Assembly: GCA_937952305.1 (NCBI GenBank)
Contig: CALFZO010000066.1
Location: forward strand, 1-63,140
DNA length: 63,140 bases
Direction of reading: 5' to 3'
Source: an uncultured Anaerolineales bacterium
GTDB lineage: Bacteria; Chloroflexota; Anaerolineae; Anaerolineales; UBA6663
Positions 16,225 to 24,641 of the stretch are shown here, piece by piece. The notes beneath the pieces were generated by a model. It searched no databases, was not told the origin of the DNA, and saw nothing but the letters and a program-made list of their open reading frames with translations. The translations under genes were made by a program, and so were the position numbers. How positions within the stretch are numbered: position 1 is the first letter of the stretch; each line of letters opens with the position of its first letter.

Positions 16225-17535
16225 ATGGCCGCGTCTTCCCCACCCACCTTCGACGTCATCGTAGTCGGTTCCGGACCCGGCGGCGCCACCGTGGCGCGCG
16301 AACTGGCCGCCCGCGGCCGGAGGGTATTGATCCTGGAACGCGGCCACGATCACCGCGGACGCGCGCACTATGGCACTTACGTGGGCGCCCTGCTCTACAC
16401 GGATCGGGCCAGCCTGCTGTTCACGCAAGAGGGCCTGAACGTCATCCGGCCGCTGCTGGTGGGCGGCGCCACGAGCCTGTACTGCGGCTGCGCGGCGCCG
16501 CCGCCGCTCTGGCTGGCAGGACGGTACGGCGTGGACGTGACCGCCGAGGCCGCCGCGACGATCGCCGAGCTCGGGATCGCGCCGCTGCCGCCCGAACTGC
16601 GGGGGCCGGCCTCCACCGAGATCGCCCAGGCCGGCCAGGCGCTCGGCCAGCCCTGGCAGCCGCAGCTGAAGTTCATGCGTCCGGCCCGGGCGGCGCGTTT
16701 CGCGTGCGGCGCCCACTGCCTGCTGGGCTGCCGCTGCGGGGCCAAGTGGCACGCCGGCGAATACAGCGACGAGGCCGTGGCGCGCGGCGCCGAACTCCGG
16801 ACCGGCGCGCTCGTCCGCCGGATTCGCAGCGAGGGCGGCCGCGTGACCGGCGTGGACGGCGTCTGGCGCGGCCAACCCTTCCGGGCCGAGGCGGAAACCG
16901 TGGTGGTGGCCGCCGGCGGCATCGGCACGCCGCGCCTGCTGCAGGCCTCCGGGCTGCGCGGCGCCGGCGAAGGACTGACCATGGACACGACCGTGATCGT
17001 CTACGGTCTGCGGCGCCGGCCTGGGCTCGGGGGTGAGCCGCCGATGACGTGGTCCTGGGAGGACCTGGACGCCGGCTACATGTTGAGCACGCTGATCGAC
17101 CCGTGGCTGCTCTTTCCGCTGATGGCCGCGCTCAAGGGCACGCGCTACGCCCTGCATTGGCCGCGCTGGGGCGAGGCGCTGGGCGTGATGATCAAGCTGC
17201 GCGATGAGATTGCGGGCGGCGTCTACGCGGACCGGATCACCAAACCGCAGACGCCGCGTGACCGGGAGCGGCTGGCGGCGGCCGAAGCTCTGGCGCGCCG
17301 CCTCCTGGTGGAGGCCGGCGCTGAGCGCGACACGGTGTTCACGTCGCCGCTGCGCGGCACCCACCCAAGCGGAACGGTCCGGATCGGCACGCTCGTGGAC
17401 ACCAACTTGCAGACCGAGGTGCGCGGGTTGTATGTCTGTGACGCCGCGACCTTTCCGGAAGCCCTCGGCCGGCCGACGGTTTTGACGATCATCGGCCTGG
17501 GCAAGCGCCTGGCCCGCCACCTGGCGCCGGCGTAA
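16225..17535 (+). CDS. GMC-family FAD-dependent oxidoreductase
   Basis: This 436-residue flavoprotein has an N-terminal FAD-binding VVGSGPGGATVARELAARG followed by the ERG acidic end (residues ~8-40), a central GMC segment (VVVAAGGIGTPRLLQASGL) and the C-terminal GMC signature HPSGTVRIGTLVDTNLQTEVRGLYVCDAATFPEALGRPTVLTI. GMC enzymes oxidise alcohols or sugars. A segment rich in Cys (CGAHCLLGCRCGAKWH, ~160) suggests an extra metal or cluster site, as in some long-chain alcohol oxidase-like members. ATG 16225 is chosen because the preceding 30 residues of the longer frame are low-complexity. Confidence 0.88.
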   Translation: MAASSPPTFDVIVVGSGPGGATVARELAARGRRVLILERGHDHRGRAHYGTYVGALLYTDRASLLFTQEGLNVIRPLLVGGATSLYCGCAAPPPLWLAGRYGVDVTAEAAATIAELGIAPLPPELRGPASTEIAQAGQALGQPWQPQLKFMRPARAARFACGAHCLLGCRCGAKWHAGEYSDEAVARGAELRTGALVRRIRSEGGRVTGVDGVWRGQPFRAEAETVVVAAGGIGTPRLLQASGLRGAGEGLTMDTTVIVYGLRRRPGLGGEPPMTWSWEDLDAGYMLSTLIDPWLLFPLMAALKGTRYALHWPRWGEALGVMIKLRDEIAGGVYADRITKPQTPRDRERLAAAEALARRLLVEAGAERDTVFTSPLRGTHPSGTVRIGTLVDTNLQTEVRGLYVCDAATFPEALGRPTVLTIIGLGKRLARHLAPA

Positions 17536-17563
17536 ACAAAAAGCAGGCCCGCGGCGGGCCTGC
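17533..17563 (-). terminator. Rho-independent terminator of degV
   Basis: On the minus strand a perfect 10-bp stem (AGCAGGCCCG/CGGGCCTGCT, CGG-type loop, 17542-17563) is followed by TTTTTGTTT. It lies 27 bp beyond the degV stop codon and its T-run overlaps the stop codon of the convergent GMC gene. On the plus strand no T-run follows, so it acts in one direction. Confidence 0.85.
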
Positions 17564-17590
17564 TGCTCCTGGGACCGGTCTCGCGCAGCC

Positions 17591-18457
17591 TTACGCCTCC
17601 ACCGGGTAGTAGCACAGCCCGGCCGTCCCCGGCCCGGAGTGCACGGCCAGCGCCGGCGAGAGCTCGGCGATCAGACTCTCGACGCACGTGAACTGGGCCT
17701 CCACCAACCCCCGCAGCTTCTCCACCTCCTCCAGCGCGCCGGCGTGCACATACGCGATCTTGATCCGGCCGCGCGGCCCGACCGACCGGCACATCGTCTC
17801 CACCATCAGCTGGTAGGCGCGCAGCCGGCTGCGCGCCGTGCCCAGCGACACGATCACGCCGTCCACCATGCTGATGAGCGGCTTGATGTTCAGCAGCGAA
17901 CCCACCAGGTGCTGGGCCCGCCCGATGCGGCCGCCCAGATACAGGTAGCGCAAGGTGTCGGCGGTCTGCAGCATGCGCGTGAGCGGGATCAGGCGCCGGA
18001 TCAGGGCCAGCACCTCCTCGACGGACTTGCCCGCCAGCGCGGCCCGGGCCGCCTCGATGACCATCCAGCCCTGGCACAGCGAGACGTTGAGCGTATCCAC
18101 CACCTCGATGCGCAGACCCGGCAGGCGCTCGGCGGCCAATTCTTGGGCCGTCTTGGCGGCCTGGTACGCGCCGCTGCCCCGGGACGACATATGGACACTG
18201 ATGACCGTGTCGGCGCCCTCCGCTGCCAAAGCCTCATACTGCTGCAGATAGTCGCCGGGACCGGGGCAGGCCGTGGTCGGCAGCTTGGCGGCCGTCTCCA
18301 TCCAGCGCAGGAACTCGGCGCGCTGCACGGTGACCAGATCACGCAGAACCTCCTGCCCCCGGTGGATGTAATAAGCCACGGTGTGGATGTTGAGCTCTTT
18401 GAGCAAGCGCTCTGGAATGCTGGCGACCGAGTCGGTGACAACGGCGATTTTGGACAT
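17591..18457 (-). CDS. DegV family fatty-acid-binding protein
   Basis: This 288-residue two-domain protein matches DegV/FakB: KIAVVTDSVASIPERLL at the N-terminus, the P-T-T-A/S-x-P motif (LPTTACPGPGDYLQQYE, ~80), SVHMSSRGSGAYQAA (~105), an L-R-Y-L-x-x-G-G-R-I-G motif (~172), LNIKPLISMVDG and a C-terminal HSGPGTAGLCYYP. Such proteins bind a fatty acid and, with FakA, present it for phosphorylation and phospholipid synthesis. No fakA gene is in the window. It has its own promoter and terminator, so it is monocistronic. Confidence 0.94.
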   Translation of the reverse strand: MSKIAVVTDSVASIPERLLKELNIHTVAYYIHRGQEVLRDLVTVQRAEFLRWMETAAKLPTTACPGPGDYLQQYEALAAEGADTVISVHMSSRGSGAYQAAKTAQELAAERLPGLRIEVVDTLNVSLCQGWMVIEAARAALAGKSVEEVLALIRRLIPLTRMLQTADTLRYLYLGGRIGRAQHLVGSLLNIKPLISMVDGVIVSLGTARSRLRAYQLMVETMCRSVGPRGRIKIAYVHAGALEEVEKLRGLVEAQFTCVESLIAELSPALAVHSGPGTAGLCYYPVEA

Positions 18458-18489
18458 AGGGGGACGCTATCCGGAGGCGGGTTACTTTC

Positions 18490-18495
18490 ATTATA
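18490..18495 (-). promoter_or_regulatory. degV promoter -10 box
   Basis: On the minus strand this reads TATAAT, giving a leader of about 25 nt to the degV ATG at 18457. No good -35 is visible at the expected spacing. It is divergent from the promoter of the LuxR-type regulator. Confidence 0.55.
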
Positions 18496-18530
18496 CAGAA
18501 CAAATCAGCTGCGGGATCAGCCGGCCGCTA

Positions 18531-18559
18531 TTGACCCGCCTCTGCGGCCCCCTTACAAT
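18531..18559 (+). promoter_or_regulatory. Sigma-70-type promoter of the MalT-like regulator
   Basis: TTGACC (18531-18536) and TACAAT (18554-18559) are separated by exactly 17 bp. Transcription should start near 18566, leaving about ten bases before ATG 18576 and no room for a normal ribosome binding site. The transcript is therefore nearly leaderless. Confidence 0.75.
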
Positions 18560-18575
18560 CCTCACACCTCAAACC

Positions 18576-21146
18576 ATGGATGGACCGGCGCGCCCCACCG
18601 ACCGCCGTTCGCACCTGCCGCATCCGCTCACGCCCTTCGTCGGCCGTGAACGGGAGCTGGCCGATCTCGGCCGGCTGTTGCGCGATCCTGCCTGCCGGCT
18701 GGTGACGCTGGTCGGCCCAGGCGGTTTTGGCAAGACACGCCTGGCCCTGCAGGCGGCGGCCGCCGCTGAGCCACCCGCCGACGGCGCCTTCTTCGTGGGC
18801 CTGCGCGCCCTGCCCGCTGCCGGACTGCTGGCCCAGGCCCTCGCCGACGCCGTCGGCCTGCCGCTGACCGGGGCGGCCACGCCGCCGGAACAGGTGCGCG
18901 CCTTCCTACGCGACAAGACCTGCCGCCTGCTGCTCGACAACGGCGAAGTCCTGCTCGACTCCAGCGCGGCCGCCAACACGGCGGTGGAGCAGCTGGCCGG
19001 CCTGCTGGAGGCCGCGCCGGGGCTGCAGCTGCTGATCACGTCCCGCCAAGCCCTGAATGTGCTGGGCGAGTGGCGTTACCCCGTCGGCGGCCTGGCCTGC
19101 CCGCCCGCCGACGCCGACCCTGACCAAGCGCTCGAAACGTACGGCGCCGTGCGCCTCTTCGTCCAGACCGCGCGGCGCGTCCGCCCGGACTTTTCCCTGG
19201 CCGAGGAGGCGGCCGCGGTGGCGCGGCTGTGCCGCCAGGTGGCGGGCATGCCGCTGGCCCTGGAGTTGGCGGCCGCCTGGACCAAGACGCTGCCGTGCAC
19301 GGCCATCGCCGATCAGATCGCCGAAAGCGCCGATTTGCTGCAAACCGATCTGCGCTATCTGCCCGCCCAGCATCGCAGCGTGCCCGCGCTGCTGCAAGGC
19401 ATCTGGGACCGCTTACCGGCCGAGGCGCAGGGCGTGTTCAGGCGCCTGTCCGTCTTCCCCGCCGCCTTTGAGTTGGCCGCCGCCGTGGCCGTGGCCGACG
19501 CTACTCTGCCCGGGCTGGCCGCCCTGCTCGACCAGGCTCTGCTCACCCGCGACGCGGACGGCCGCTACTACCAGCACGAACTGCTGCGCCAATTCGCCGA
19601 AGCCCGCTTGGCCGAAGCGCCAGACGCCGCCGAGGCGCGCCGCCGCCACGCCAGCTACTACGCCGCCTACCTGCGCGGCTGGCACGCCGACATCAAGGGC
19701 GGACAGCAGGCCGAGGCCGCCCGCCACGTGGCCGAAAACCTGGACAACATCCGGGCTGCCTGGCGCTGGATGGTGGCCCACGCCGACGCCGATTTGCTGG
19801 GTCAGGCGGCCGATACCCTGCACTGCGCGTTTCAGTATCACAGCCGCTATGCCGAAGGCGCCGAGGCCTTCGCGCAAGCCGCGCAGAGCCTGACCGCCCG
19901 CGATCCGCACCACCCGGTGCTGGCCGAGCTCCTGGTCTACCAGGGCTGGATGTGCCTGCGCCTCGGGCGGTTCGCCGAGGCGCGGGCTGCGCTAGAGACA
20001 AGCTGGGCGATCTTGACCGCCCTCAACCGTCCGCCCGAGCCGGGCGCCGGCCGTGACCCCGTCAACGCGCTCGGCATCCTGGCCAGCATTGTCGGCGACT
20101 ACGCGGAAGCGCAGCGCCTGGGCGAGGCGGCCCGCCGCGCGCACACCGCCCGCGGCGACGCCGGCAACCTCATGGACACCTACTACGTCCTCACCAGCGC
20201 CGCGCTGGCGCTGGGACAGTACGAGGCCGCCCGGCGCCACGCCGAGGCGGCTTATGCCCTGGCCGAAAGCATCAGCGACCGGTGGATGATGGCGTACATC
20301 CTGAACGATCTGGGCAGCGTCGCGCGGGCCATGGGCGACTACGCCCGCGCCCGCCAGCACTTTCAGGCCAGCTATGACCTCCGGCAGGCTTTCAGCGACC
20401 CGGAGGGCATGGCCGTAGCGCTCAGCCACCTGGGCCGCGTGGCACGCCTGCAGGCTGACTACGCCGAGGCCCAGGCGCTCTACACGCGCAGCTGCGCGCT
20501 CTATCGCGAGATCAACGACCGCGGCGGCCTGGCTACGGCCCTGCTCGGGATGGGCGAGGCCGCGCTGAAGTTGGGCGCCTTCGACACCGCCCGGCTGGCG
20601 CTGCGCGAGGCGCTGCAGAACGCCGTCGCCATCGCCTGGTGGCCCTTCAGCCTGAACTGCCTGGTAGTGGCGGCCGAGTTGTGGCGCCGCGTCGGCGCAC
20701 CGGAGCAGGCCGTGCCGGTGCTGACACTGGCCGCCCGGCATCCCGGCACCGATCGCGAGACGCGCGAGGCCGCAGTCGCCGGCCTGGTAGACCTGATGGA
20801 GACGCTGCCCGCCGACCGCTTCGCGACAGCCCAGGCGCGGCTCCCCGCCGCGCCTGAGACAGCCCAAGGCGTGGAAGACACGGCGCGCGCCGCGCTGAGC
20901 GCGCTGGCCGCCCCCCTCGGTCAGCCGCCGACGCCTCCGGCGGAACGACTGGCCGAGCCCCTCACCGAGCGCGAACGCCAGGTGCTGCGCCTGGTGGCCG
21001 AAGGCTTGAAGAACCAGGAAATCGCCGATCGCCTGGTCATCACGCGCGGCACCGTCCGCATCCACGTCAATAACATCTATCGCAAGCTCGACGTAAACAA
21101 CCGCGTCCAGGCTGTGGCCCGCGGACGCGCCCTCAGCCTGCTCTGA
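18576..21146 (+). CDS. MalT-like STAND/LuxR transcriptional regulator
   Basis: This 856-residue signal-transduction ATPase has an N-terminal NTPase module, FVGRERELADLGRLLRD followed by Walker A GPGGFGKTR near residue 53 and a LLLDNGEVLLD Walker B. A winged-helix/arm region follows (RRLSVFPAAFEL), then about ten TPR-like helix pairs from ~400 to 740. A C-terminal LuxR HTH closes the protein (LTERERQVLRLVAEGLKNQEIADRLVITRGTVRIHVNNIYRKL). In this class an inducer binds the TPR-like sensor and ATP-driven oligomers bind repeated sites. The longer frame from 18381 overlaps degV and its promoter and is rejected. Direct repeats just downstream (21173-21199) are a plausible target. Confidence 0.92.
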   Translation: MDGPARPTDRRSHLPHPLTPFVGRERELADLGRLLRDPACRLVTLVGPGGFGKTRLALQAAAAAEPPADGAFFVGLRALPAAGLLAQALADAVGLPLTGAATPPEQVRAFLRDKTCRLLLDNGEVLLDSSAAANTAVEQLAGLLEAAPGLQLLITSRQALNVLGEWRYPVGGLACPPADADPDQALETYGAVRLFVQTARRVRPDFSLAEEAAAVARLCRQVAGMPLALELAAAWTKTLPCTAIADQIAESADLLQTDLRYLPAQHRSVPALLQGIWDRLPAEAQGVFRRLSVFPAAFELAAAVAVADATLPGLAALLDQALLTRDADGRYYQHELLRQFAEARLAEAPDAAEARRRHASYYAAYLRGWHADIKGGQQAEAARHVAENLDNIRAAWRWMVAHADADLLGQAADTLHCAFQYHSRYAEGAEAFAQAAQSLTARDPHHPVLAELLVYQGWMCLRLGRFAEARAALETSWAILTALNRPPEPGAGRDPVNALGILASIVGDYAEAQRLGEAARRAHTARGDAGNLMDTYYVLTSAALALGQYEAARRHAEAAYALAESISDRWMMAYILNDLGSVARAMGDYARARQHFQASYDLRQAFSDPEGMAVALSHLGRVARLQADYAEAQALYTRSCALYREINDRGGLATALLGMGEAALKLGAFDTARLALREALQNAVAIAWWPFSLNCLVVAAELWRRVGAPEQAVPVLTLAARHPGTDRETREAAVAGLVDLMETLPADRFATAQARLPAAPETAQGVEDTARAALSALAAPLGQPPTPPAERLAEPLTERERQVLRLVAEGLKNQEIADRLVITRGTVRIHVNNIYRKLDVNNRVQAVARGRALSLL

Positions 21147-21172
21147 GTCCGCTTTCCCCCGCCCGCCGGCCA

Positions 21173-21233
21173 GAATATACCCCCCGGAATATACCCCCCT
21201 TCAGATGCGGGGGCCGCGCCGAACCCCTACACT
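21173..21233 (+). promoter_or_regulatory. Tandem 13-bp direct repeats upstream of a -10 box
   Basis: GAATATACCCCCC occurs perfectly at 21173-21185 and again at 21187-21199, a period of 14 bp. About 30 bp on, TACACT (21228-21233) is a reasonable -10 with no recognisable -35 (ATGCGG at the expected place). Repeated sites in direct orientation beside a -35-less promoter are what a MalT-type activator uses. The regulator gene ends 27 bp upstream, so this is its likely target, by inference. Confidence 0.5.
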
Positions 21234-21258
21234 GGGCCCACTGATGTCCAGGAGGCTG

Positions 21259-21375
21259 ATGATGAGACCTGCGTTGCACTCACTCCGCCGGCTGCTCGGC
21301 GCCGTTTTCCGTTTCGCCGGGCCGTGGCGCCTGATCGGCGAAACCTGGCTGCAGGTGTTCGCGCCGCGCCGGTAA
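21259..21375 (+). CDS. Small ORF encoding a 38-residue basic peptide
   Basis: The ORF starts ATGATG about five bases after CAGGAGG, an excellent ribosome binding site, and ends with TAA 33 bp before the methyltransferase gene. The peptide is basic and amphipathic, with eight Arg, no Lys, several Trp/Phe and a PRR end. It lies directly after the repeat-containing promoter. It could be a leader peptide, a small membrane-associated protein or a peptide substrate of the following methyltransferase. No family is recognised. Confidence 0.5.
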   Translation: MMRPALHSLRRLLGAVFRFAGPWRLIGETWLQVFAPRR

Positions 21376-21408
21376 GCGGCCGCGCCCGCCTAATTCAAGG
21401 AGAGCAGG

Positions 21409-22518
21409 ATGGATACGCAACCTGAATCGGCGTCGGCCGAGTACGCACGCCAGCGCGATGCGCTGGTGGGGCGCTTGCTGACCGCGACCCGCGGCCTCTT
21501 CGACATCTTCACGCTGTACCTGGGCGACCAGCTCGGCTATTACCGCGCGTTGGCGCGGGTGAACGGCCACGGCCTGACCTCAACCGAGTTGGCCCAGCAG
21601 ACCGGGACGGTGGAGCGCTATGCGCGCGAGTGGCTGGAGCAGCAGACCGTGGCCGGCCTCCTGACGGTGGAAGCCGCCGAGGCAGCCCCGCTGGCGCGGC
21701 GCTATCACCTGCCGGCCGGCCACGCCGAAGTGCTGGTGGAGCGCGACAGCCTGAACTACCTGGCCCCGCTGGCGCAGCTGTCCGTCGGCGTCACCCGGCC
21801 CATGGACGCGCTGCTGCGCGCCTACCGCCACGGCGGCGGCGTGCCGCTGGCCCAGTACGGCCCCGACTTCCGCGAGGGCCAGGCCGGCATCAACCGCGCC
21901 GCCTTCCTGCAGCAGTTGGGCGGCGAGTGGCTGCCGGCCATTCCGGACCTGCACCAGCGCCTGCAAGCCGGCGGGCGCGTGGCCGACCTCGGCTGCGGCG
22001 CCGGTTGGTCCAGCATCGGCCTGGCGCGCGCCTATCCGCGGATCCAGGTGGACGGCTTCGACCTGGATGCGCCGTCCATCGCCATGGCCCGCGTGCACGC
22101 GGCCGAGGCCGGCGTTGCGGATCGCGTGGCCTTTCATGTGCGCGACGCCGCCGACCCGGCGCTGGCCGGCCAGTATGACCTGGCCATCGCGCTGGAGGCC
22201 GTCCACGACATGGCCAACCCGGTGGGGGCGCTGCGGACGATGCGCCAGTTGGCCGGCCCGCAGGGCGCCGTGCTGGTGGTGGACGAACGCGTCGGCGACA
22301 CCTTCACGCCCGCCGGCAACGACGTGGAGTGGATGATGTACGGCTGGAGCGTGCTGCACTGCCTGCCCGTCGGCCTGGCTGACCAGCCCTCGACCGGCAC
22401 CGGCACGGTGATGCGCACCGACACGCTGCGCGCCTACGCTCATCAGGCCGGCTATCGCGAGGTCGAAGTGCTGCCGATTGAGAACTTCTTCTTTCGCTTC
22501 TACCGCCTGCACCAGTAG
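21409..22518 (+). CDS. SAM-dependent methyltransferase with N-terminal winged-helix dimerisation domain
   Basis: In this 369-residue protein, residues ~15-90 form a winged-helix-like region (LFDIFTLYLGDQLGYYRAL ... STELAQQTGTVERYAREWLEQQTVAGLL) resembling small-molecule O-methyltransferases and Rv2258c-like enzymes. The Rossmann domain follows, with motif I VADLGCGAGWSSIGLA near 190, the acidic strand-2 end VDGFDLD and a post-I YDLAIALEAVHDM. A strong AAGGAGA precedes the ATG. The acceptor is unknown. It probably belongs to the unit starting at the 21228 promoter, with the small ORF and the lipoprotein gene. Confidence 0.88.
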   Translation: MDTQPESASAEYARQRDALVGRLLTATRGLFDIFTLYLGDQLGYYRALARVNGHGLTSTELAQQTGTVERYAREWLEQQTVAGLLTVEAAEAAPLARRYHLPAGHAEVLVERDSLNYLAPLAQLSVGVTRPMDALLRAYRHGGGVPLAQYGPDFREGQAGINRAAFLQQLGGEWLPAIPDLHQRLQAGGRVADLGCGAGWSSIGLARAYPRIQVDGFDLDAPSIAMARVHAAEAGVADRVAFHVRDAADPALAGQYDLAIALEAVHDMANPVGALRTMRQLAGPQGAVLVVDERVGDTFTPAGNDVEWMMYGWSVLHCLPVGLADQPSTGTGTVMRTDTLRAYAHQAGYREVEVLPIENFFFRFYRLHQ

Positions 22519-22546
22519 CCGCTGGTGTGGCCCGAGGAGGACTCCC

Positions 22547-22708
22547 ATGCGCCGACTGATGCTGATCCTGGGGCTGGCCCTGGCCTTGAGTGCCTGCCAG
22601 CCGTTGAAGGTGGAGCTCGACCCGTTCCCGCTGTTCCCAGAACACCGGCGGAGCACCGCCACCCTGGCCCCGCTCTCGACACCGGCCGTGCTCTACGGAA
22701 ATACCTGA
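22547..22708 (+). CDS. Small lipoprotein
   Basis: This 53-residue protein has a classic lipoprotein signal (MRRLMLILGLALALSAC, lipobox LSAC with Cys 17) followed by a 36-residue polar, Pro-rich mature part. The ribosome binding site GAGGAGG (22534-22540) is strong. It follows the methyltransferase gene by 28 bp and precedes the next gene by two bases, so it is probably part of the same operon. Function unknown. Confidence 0.75.
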   Translation: MRRLMLILGLALALSACQPLKVELDPFPLFPEHRRSTATLAPLSTPAVLYGNT

Positions 22709-22710
22709 CC

Positions 22711-23004
22711 ATGAACCAAGCCGTGCGCCTGCCCAAGAACACGGTCGTCATCTACCCGGCCGGCGTCCGCCTGGAGGCGGCGGCGGGCACGGGCTATCTG
22801 GTGCTGGAAGGCAGCGTGCGCCTGGAGCGCGCGGGTGGCCCGCCGCGCCTGCTGGCCGCTGGCGGCACCCTTACCCAGGCCGACCTCGACCAGGGCGCCT
22901 TCGCCGTAACAAACTGCCGTCTGGCGCGCCTGGAGGCTTCTCAGACCATCCCGCGCGAGTCACCGGCGGACGGCGATCCGCTCCGCTGGGCCTTGCATTG
23001 GTAG
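22711..23004 (+). CDS. Small beta-rich protein of unknown function
   Basis: This 97-residue protein has alternating strands (VRLPKNTVVIYPAGVRLEAA, TGYLVLEGSVRLERA, RLLAAGGTLTQ, AFAVTNCRLARLE) and reads like a cupin-like or DUF2917-like beta sandwich; neither assignment is firm. ATG 22711 is two bases after the lipoprotein stop, so translation is likely coupled. The longer frame from 22525 is a shadow of the lipoprotein gene. The hairpin at 23073-23100 follows. Confidence 0.6.
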   Translation: MNQAVRLPKNTVVIYPAGVRLEAAAGTGYLVLEGSVRLERAGGPPRLLAAGGTLTQADLDQGAFAVTNCRLARLEASQTIPRESPADGDPLRWALHW

Positions 23005-23072
23005 GCCCATCCTGCGGTTCAGTCCGCGACAGCAGCCGCTGAAGCCCGACAACTGTTTCTCCCCTCATCGCC

Positions 23073-23100
23073 CGGGCGGCCAATTGAAGTTGGCCGCCCG
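23073..23100 (+). terminator. Probable intrinsic terminator
   Basis: A perfect 11-bp stem (CGGGCGGCCAA/TTGGCCGCCCG) with a six-base TTGAAG loop lies between the 97-residue protein gene and the fur-type promoter. It is followed by CTGGTTATTTC, a weak T-rich stretch. It would insulate the metal operon from upstream transcription. Confidence 0.6.
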
Positions 23101-23115
23101 CTGGTTATTTCACTA

Positions 23116-23144
23116 TTGACAATGAATATCAATATCATTATACT
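23116..23144 (+). promoter_or_regulatory. Promoter overlapped by a Fur-type box
   Basis: A perfect -35 TTGACA (23116-23121) is followed after 17 bp by TATACT (23139-23144). Between and over them, read on the minus strand, lies GATATTGATATTCATTGTC (23136 to 23118). This matches 16 of 19 positions of the classical Fur box, including the 6-6-1-6 hexamer layout. Binding here would block polymerase, so the downstream repressor gene probably represses its own operon when metal is plentiful. Confidence 0.8.
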
Positions 23145-23178
23145 CCGCAGCTGATAATCGCTTTCAACAAGGATCGCC

Positions 23179-23625
23179 ATGCCGGAACCCACCGCCTCCA
23201 TCCCAGACACCTGGCTCCAGGCCCTGCACGACAACGGCTACCGCGTCACCGCGCCCCGGCGCGCCGTGGTGGAAGTTGTGGCCACCCACGGCCGGGTGCT
23301 CAACCCGTACCAGGTCTTCGAGCTGGCGCGGGCGCGTTGCCGGACCCTGGGCCTGGTGACGGTGTATCGGACGCTGGAGAAACTCGAGGCGCTGGGCCTG
23401 ATCGAGCGTGTGCATCAGCCGCACGGCTGTCACGCTTACCTGCCGGCTAAGATCGGCCACCAGCACCTGCTGCTCTGCCAGGTCTGCGGCCGGGCCGAGT
23501 ACTTCAGCGGCGATGACCTGGAGGCCCTGATCAGCCGGATCGCGGCGCGCACGGGCTACCAGATCCGCGAGCACTGGCTGCAGTTGTTCGGTTTGTGTGC
23601 CGGGTGCCGCGCCGGCGCCAGTTGA
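23179..23625 (+). CDS. Fur-family metal-responsive repressor (Fur/Zur-type)
   Basis: This 148-residue dimeric repressor has an N-terminal winged helix (GYRVTAPRRAVVEVVATHGRVLNPYQVFE) and the recognition segment LGLVTVYRTLEKLEALGLIERV. The metal domain has HQHLLLCQVCGRAEYF and a final LCAGC, i.e. two CxxC pairs for structural zinc, plus scattered His. It heads an operon with a metal ABC transporter whose binding protein has a His-rich loop. This fits a zinc (Zur) or manganese sensor better than iron uptake, although the operator resembles a classical Fur box. The regulatory metal cannot be decided from sequence. Confidence 0.9.
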   Translation: MPEPTASIPDTWLQALHDNGYRVTAPRRAVVEVVATHGRVLNPYQVFELARARCRTLGLVTVYRTLEKLEALGLIERVHQPHGCHAYLPAKIGHQHLLLCQVCGRAEYFSGDDLEALISRIAARTGYQIREHWLQLFGLCAGCRAGAS

Positions 23626-23661
23626 GCGGCCGCCTGTCCATTTCATTCTCAGGAGACGAAT

Positions 23662-24624
23662 ATGCGCCCATCACTTCTGACGGGGCGGCTGACGGCCGCC
23701 GCCCTGGCGGTATCCCTGATGCTGGCGGCCTGCCAGCCGGCCGCCTCTCCGGCGCCGGCGGCGGACACGCTCAACGTCGTCGCCACCTTCTCCATCCTCG
23801 GGGACCTGGTGCAAAACGTCGGCGGCGAGCACATCACGCTGACCGTGCTGGTGGGGCCGGATGGCGACGCCCACAGCTACGAGCCGGCGCCCAGCGACTT
23901 GCGCGCCCTGGCCGAGGCCGACCTGATCTTCGAGAACGGCGTGGAGTTTGAGAGCTGGCTGGACGACTTGTACACGGCGTCCGAGTCCAAAGCCCAGCGG
24001 GTTGTGACCAGCACCGGCCTGGAGCTGCTGGAGGCCGGCGCGCATGAAGACGATCACGCCGCCGAGGACGGGGACGAACACGCCCACGGCGAGCACGACC
24101 CGCACATCTGGCAGAGCGTGCCCAACGTCATCGCCGTGGTGGCGCAGATCCAGGCCGGCTTAGCCGCCGCCGACCCCGCCCACGCCGCCGACTATCAGGC
24201 GAACGCCGCGGCCTATCAGCAGGAACTGGAGAGCCTGCACGCCTATATCCAGGCGCAGGTGGCCAGCCTGCCGGCCGAGCGCCGCAAGCTGGTGACCAAC
24301 CACGACACGTTCGGGTACTTCGCGCGTGACTACGGCTTCACGATCGTAGGCGCGGCGCTGGGCGCCGTCACCACCGAGGGCGGCGAACCGTCCGCGGCCG
24401 ACATCGCCAAGCTGGCCGAGGCCATCCGCGCCGAGGGCGTGCCCGCGATCTTCGCCGAGAACGTCGAGAGCTCACGCCTGATCGAGCGCCTGGCCGCCGA
24501 GACTGACCTGCGCGTCGGGCCGCCGCTGTACACCGACGCCCTGGGCCAACCCGGCACCGCCGGCGCCACCTACCTCAACTTGATGCGCTACAATGTCGAC
24601 GCCATCGTGGCAGCGCTGCGGTGA
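23662..24624 (+). CDS. Metal ABC transporter substrate-binding lipoprotein (ZnuA/TroA-like)
   Basis: This 320-residue cluster A-I binding protein captures zinc or manganese outside the membrane. It has a lipoprotein signal (LMLAACQP, Cys ~21), VVATFSILGDLVQNVGG, a GPDGDAHSYEPAPSD metal-His motif, an acidic/His-rich loop with several His and Asp/Glu at ~125-145, DPHIWQSVPN, NHDTFGYFARDYG and a FAENVESS strand near 265. The His-rich loop favours zinc. AGGAGA precedes the ATG. Its 3' flank carries two hairpins before the ATPase gene. Confidence 0.92.
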   Translation: MRPSLLTGRLTAAALAVSLMLAACQPAASPAPAADTLNVVATFSILGDLVQNVGGEHITLTVLVGPDGDAHSYEPAPSDLRALAEADLIFENGVEFESWLDDLYTASESKAQRVVTSTGLELLEAGAHEDDHAAEDGDEHAHGEHDPHIWQSVPNVIAVVAQIQAGLAAADPAHAADYQANAAAYQQELESLHAYIQAQVASLPAERRKLVTNHDTFGYFARDYGFTIVGAALGAVTTEGGEPSAADIAKLAEAIRAEGVPAIFAENVESSRLIERLAAETDLRVGPPLYTDALGQPGTAGATYLNLMRYNVDAIVAALR

Positions 24625-24641
24625 GGCCGAGCCAGCGGTTT

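Noticed and set aside
18381..18575. Longer N-terminus for the MalT-like regulator
   Set aside because: It would overlap degV, both promoters and yields no conserved residues; a consensus promoter lies at 18531-18559.
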